Shown: one piece after another, positions 60,936 through 64,000 of the stretch | How positions within the stretch are numbered: the first letter of the stretch is position 1 | How the letters are laid out: every line of letters starts with the position of its first letter | NCBI GenBank assembly: GCA_028829895.1 | Contig: CM054178.1 | Span: 64,758,335-64,822,334, forward strand | Direction: 5' to 3' | Source: Sinotaia quadrata | Taxonomy: Eukaryota > Mollusca > Gastropoda > Architaenioglossa > Viviparidae | Length of the DNA: 64,000 nt | Translations under genes and position numbers: made by a program | The notes under the pieces: generated by a model | Told to the model about the DNA's origin: nothing | The model's database searches: none | Seen by the model: the letters and a program-made list of their open reading frames with translations, nothing else

Positions 60936-61529
60936 GTACGTTTTATCATCTTTGAAATGTTTCCTACATAATCTGTCATGGTTATGATGTTTGCATGCTT
61001 CTTAATAGGGTAGATAATATTAGTAGTCAGCTGTTGGTGTATTAATACAATTTTTTTTTTTGGAGTAAAATGCTCTTTGCTGCTTTAAAAAAAATCTTTC
61101 TTAGCACTTGTGTCCTTTTTTCATCATTTTTCATTCCTGGCATTGATCAAGTTTTTTCTTACTGCATTGCTAAGAGTCATCTTCATTTTCATGACCCACA
61201 TTAAACACTTATATCCCATGTAATCATGCTTATTGTAATGACTATGAATACATTTCTTCATAACATGGTAACACAGTTTCGCTCCAAGCTTCACAGCAAA
61301 GTGCTTTGGCAATGTTTTGTTGTAGAATTTAATTTTAATTACTAGTTTATGTAAATACTGAGGTTAATCATTTATCTCAATCATAACAGTTTGCTTCAAG
61401 CAATATTTTGTTCTTTAATTTACTGTAATCTTTTAATTTGCTTCTTTACAGTATCTTGTAATTTTGCATCATTACATACAGTAATCTTTACAAAAATAAT
61501 TTGTTCTTGTTTGCATATAGTGTTCTTAA

Positions 61530-61675
61530 CCTCAGCCACAGACAGGATGTTCCTATCAGTGGTTGACTTGTAGCCATGTAGTAATTATTACCGCAGTTAC
61601 AGACAGGATGTTCTTATCAGTGGTTGACTTGTTGCCATGTAGTAATTATTACCTCAGTTACAAACAGGATGCTTT
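61530..61675. repeat. About 62-bp tandem repeat, 2.4 copies
   Basis: ACAGACAGGATGTTC-TATCAG and GGTTGACTTGT-GCCATGTAG recur. Confidence 0.92.
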
Positions 61676-61859
61676 TACCAATGTAAGTATGACACCTTGG
61701 GTGAAATAGAAAAGCTTTCTGTTGCTTTGAGCATGGATAAATATTAATTATGAACCCAGTACAAATGACAAAAAGAAGAACAAAGAGTAGAATGTTTCTT
61801 TTTCTCTTTAATCTTAAGTTTCAAATTTGTTGACTTGAGAGCATTCCATAGCTAGCATT

Positions 61860-62420
61860 AGTATTACTATTCACAAGAGCTGAGGAGACATACAGTAATT
61901 AATATCATTATTAAAAACATTCACAAATGCTGACTGTGGACTAAAAACATTCACAAATTCTGACTGTGGACATACAATAATTAATACCATTATTAACATT
62001 CAAAACTGCTGACTGGATGTACAATAATCAATATCATTATTAACATTCAAAACTGCTGACTCTGGGATATACAATATTTAATTAGTATTTCTAAAGAAGT
62101 TTTAACTGGAGAAAATACAATAGAATATATTGGAGTACTTTAACTTTAATAGAAAGGAGTACTTTAACTTTCAGAAGTGCTGACTGGGGATAATACAATA
62201 TATAGTATTGATATTAACTTTAGAAAGGGGTACTTTAACTTTCAAAAAGTGCTGACATGAGATATACAATAATTAGTATTAGTTTTAACATTTAAAAGTG
62301 CTGTCTGTGATACACAATAATTTGTATTAATTTTAGCATTTTTACAATAACTTGTATTAGTTTTAACTTTCAAAAGTGCTGACTTTAGATATACAATAAT
62401 TTGTATTAGTTTTAATATTT
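61860..62420. repeat. Degenerate about 60-bp repeat
   Basis: Recurring motifs AAAAGTGCTGACT and TACAATAATT-GTATTAGTTTTAA at irregular spacing. Confidence 0.8.
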
Positions 62421-62670
62421 TACTGGATAGTTATGATGACTTTGCTGATCAAATTTAGCTTTGGAAGCATCCTTTCTGCAATACATTTACAAGAAATGAA
62501 ATTTTTAAAATCATATATAAAAACATCAGTATATAGAAATACTGATATAGAAACATCAACATATATAAAAGTGCCAGGATACACAGAAACACCAACTTAT
62601 ATTTGAAACACCTTTTGACATAATTTGTTATAATGATGACATCAGAATATTCCATATTAGTTAGAAAGTT

Positions 62671-62915
62671 ACTTCCCCCAATTTTTTGTCAGATTTTGTT
62701 TTCTGATGGTGACCTTAACACATAACAGATTTATTCTACTTTCCAAATGAAAGCTTTTCCCTCAATTTTTATCAGTTTTTGTTCCCTTAATGATGACATT
62801 AACACATAACAGATTTATTCTACTTTCCAAATGAAAGCTTTTCCCTCAATTTCTGTCAGTTTTTGTTCCCTTAATGATGACATTAACGCCTAACAGATTT
62901 ATGCTAATTTCCATA
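62671..62915. repeat. 83-bp tandem repeat, 3 copies
   Basis: ACACATAACAGATTTATTCT, ACTTTCCAAATGAAAGCTTT and GTTCCCTTAATGATGACATT recur. The last two copies are nearly identical. Confidence 0.95.
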
Positions 62916-63246
62916 GAAAAGTTATTTACTCTCTGTGCTGCTGTCATCAAAGACACAGCACCTGAAGTGAATAAAGAAAAACATTTTACAAATAAAGTCC
63001 ATTTTATTCAGTGGTTTTGAGAGAAGAAAATGTCTCAATGCCCAGACATTTGCTCATAAATGTCTTCATATGAAAACCAGCCATGGATAACAGACATTTT
63101 GTTTTGTTTCCAATGCTGAAGCAACTTTAAATCGTGGAAGCTACCAGGACTAGTTAAAGCCTAAAGAAAGTCAGTCGCTAATCCTTATGGCTCCAGAATT
63201 CTGATGGTATAGAAAGCTAAACCATTTATTATATATTGTATTTCAG

Positions 63247-63270
63247 AGAGCATCTCACAAGAAATTGGAG
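63247..63270 (+). CDS. Possible 24-nt microexon of Slo2
   Basis: Acceptor TTGTATTTCAG and donor GAG|GTAAAT bracket 24 nt reading RASHKKLE in the phase (0/0) left by exon 10. It would insert eight basic residues right after AHPKLE in RCK1. With so short a segment, chance cannot be excluded. Confidence 0.3.
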
Positions 63271-64000
63271 GTAAATAGTGTTGACTGTTTATTTATTCAG
63301 TTATAAAGCATGCATGGATTGCATCAGGTTGTGTTAGTTGTTGGTGCATTGTTCATTGTCTTTATTAATGACAACTTGTTTTTCTTTACAAACTCTCATA
63401 TACTCTCTCAGGGAAAAAAAATGAAATCCAGCTTTTAGTTATACAAACCTATAGTGGTTTGGATTTTATAGTGTTGGGAAAAAATATGTAAACTGTTTGT
63501 TACACATAAATAACACTTAGTGATATAAATGAGTCTATTGTCTAACATTTATTCCAGTAGTACACATTTCTAAATGCTTACTCCGAAAAGATATATTCAA
63601 TTAACATATTAGAAGCTTATATTTAGGGTAAATATGCCTGCCTAGATTTTGTAGACTATTTAAGAATTAACCCACTTAATGTCGTGTACATTTATCTGAT
63701 CTCCCCCACTTCATTTCCCCCTCACATACTTGTACTTTTAGCTTCACATCTTTAAATCTCCAGATTAGTTTCCAACTGTTTTAAAGCCATTAAAACTGTA
63801 GAAATTCAGACTGGGTATTAGTGTGTGACCATTGCATTAAATCCGCTCAAAGGAAGATATTAATTCTGTATTCACACACCTGATCTGATATTGCATTGCA
63901 ATTGGAGTGTCATTGGATATCACCCAGTCTCTTGCTAGAACAACTTGAGTCATATATCAGCTCTACATTATACATTAATGCATACAATTTGGTGTGTACC

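Larger units (their letters stand above)
60936..64000 (+). other. Slo2 intron 10 and beyond (gene continues off the window)
   Basis: No exon matching the next conserved RCK1 block (YYVVILCP-like) is present. Repeats here: about 62-bp units at 61530-61675, degenerate about 60-bp units at 61860-62420, 83-bp units at 62671-62915. One possible 24-nt microexon lies at 63247-63270. Confidence 0.75.

Noticed and set aside
60936..60971. Continuation of Slo2 exon 10 into VRFIIFEMFPT then stop
   Set aside because: The conserved KCNT sequence is lost exactly at a good GT donor (GAG|GTACGT), so this is intron.

Overview
This is animal nuclear DNA and contains no bacterial or viral gene set. It shows intron-split genes with GT-AG junctions, long runs of (CA)n, (GA)n and (CT)n, many minisatellites, and remnants of eukaryotic DNA transposons. 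The one gene I can identify is a Slo2/KCNT (Slack-type) sodium-activated potassium channel. The combination of mosaic CpG depletion, dense minisatellites and pogo/hAT-type fragments suggests a marine invertebrate, most likely a mollusc or another lophotrochozoan. That placement is inference.

Layout. From 1 to about 45 kb the DNA is gene-poor and rich in CpG. It holds roughly thirty tandem-repeat arrays, mostly with units of 22-45 bp, plus microsatellites, several short terminal-inverted-repeat elements (5.4, 10.7, 19.3, 31.8 and 37.2 kb), tRNA-like SINE heads near 19 kb and a possible LTR at 26.9-27.8 kb. One segment, 13631-13705, looks like a genuine internal coding exon of an unidentified plus-strand gene. 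From about 45.2 kb to the end the sequence turns AT-rich and CpG becomes scarce. This shift lies about 6 kb upstream of the first Slo2 coding exon. A decayed pogo-type transposon with recognisable terminal inverted repeats (48001-50353) sits in that flank or 5' intron.

Slo2 occupies 51268 to beyond the right edge, plus strand. Ten coding exons join in frame to 362 codons covering the cytoplasmic N-terminus, S1-S6 with the TVGYGD selectivity filter, and the start of RCK1. The rest of the cytoplasmic gating ring lies beyond the window. All ten introns begin with GT, and the nine whose 3' ends can be seen end with AG.

The most unusual observation is that minisatellites in at least two, perhaps three, Slo2 introns appear to be built from the gene's own exon-intron junctions. 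Intron 5 repeats the end of exon 5 with its donor site. Intron 6 repeats the acceptor and beginning of exon 7. The exon 4 acceptor is duplicated 42 bp upstream. Some copies keep usable-looking splice sites that would add in-frame peptide: 14 residues at exon 4 and 32 residues at exon 7.
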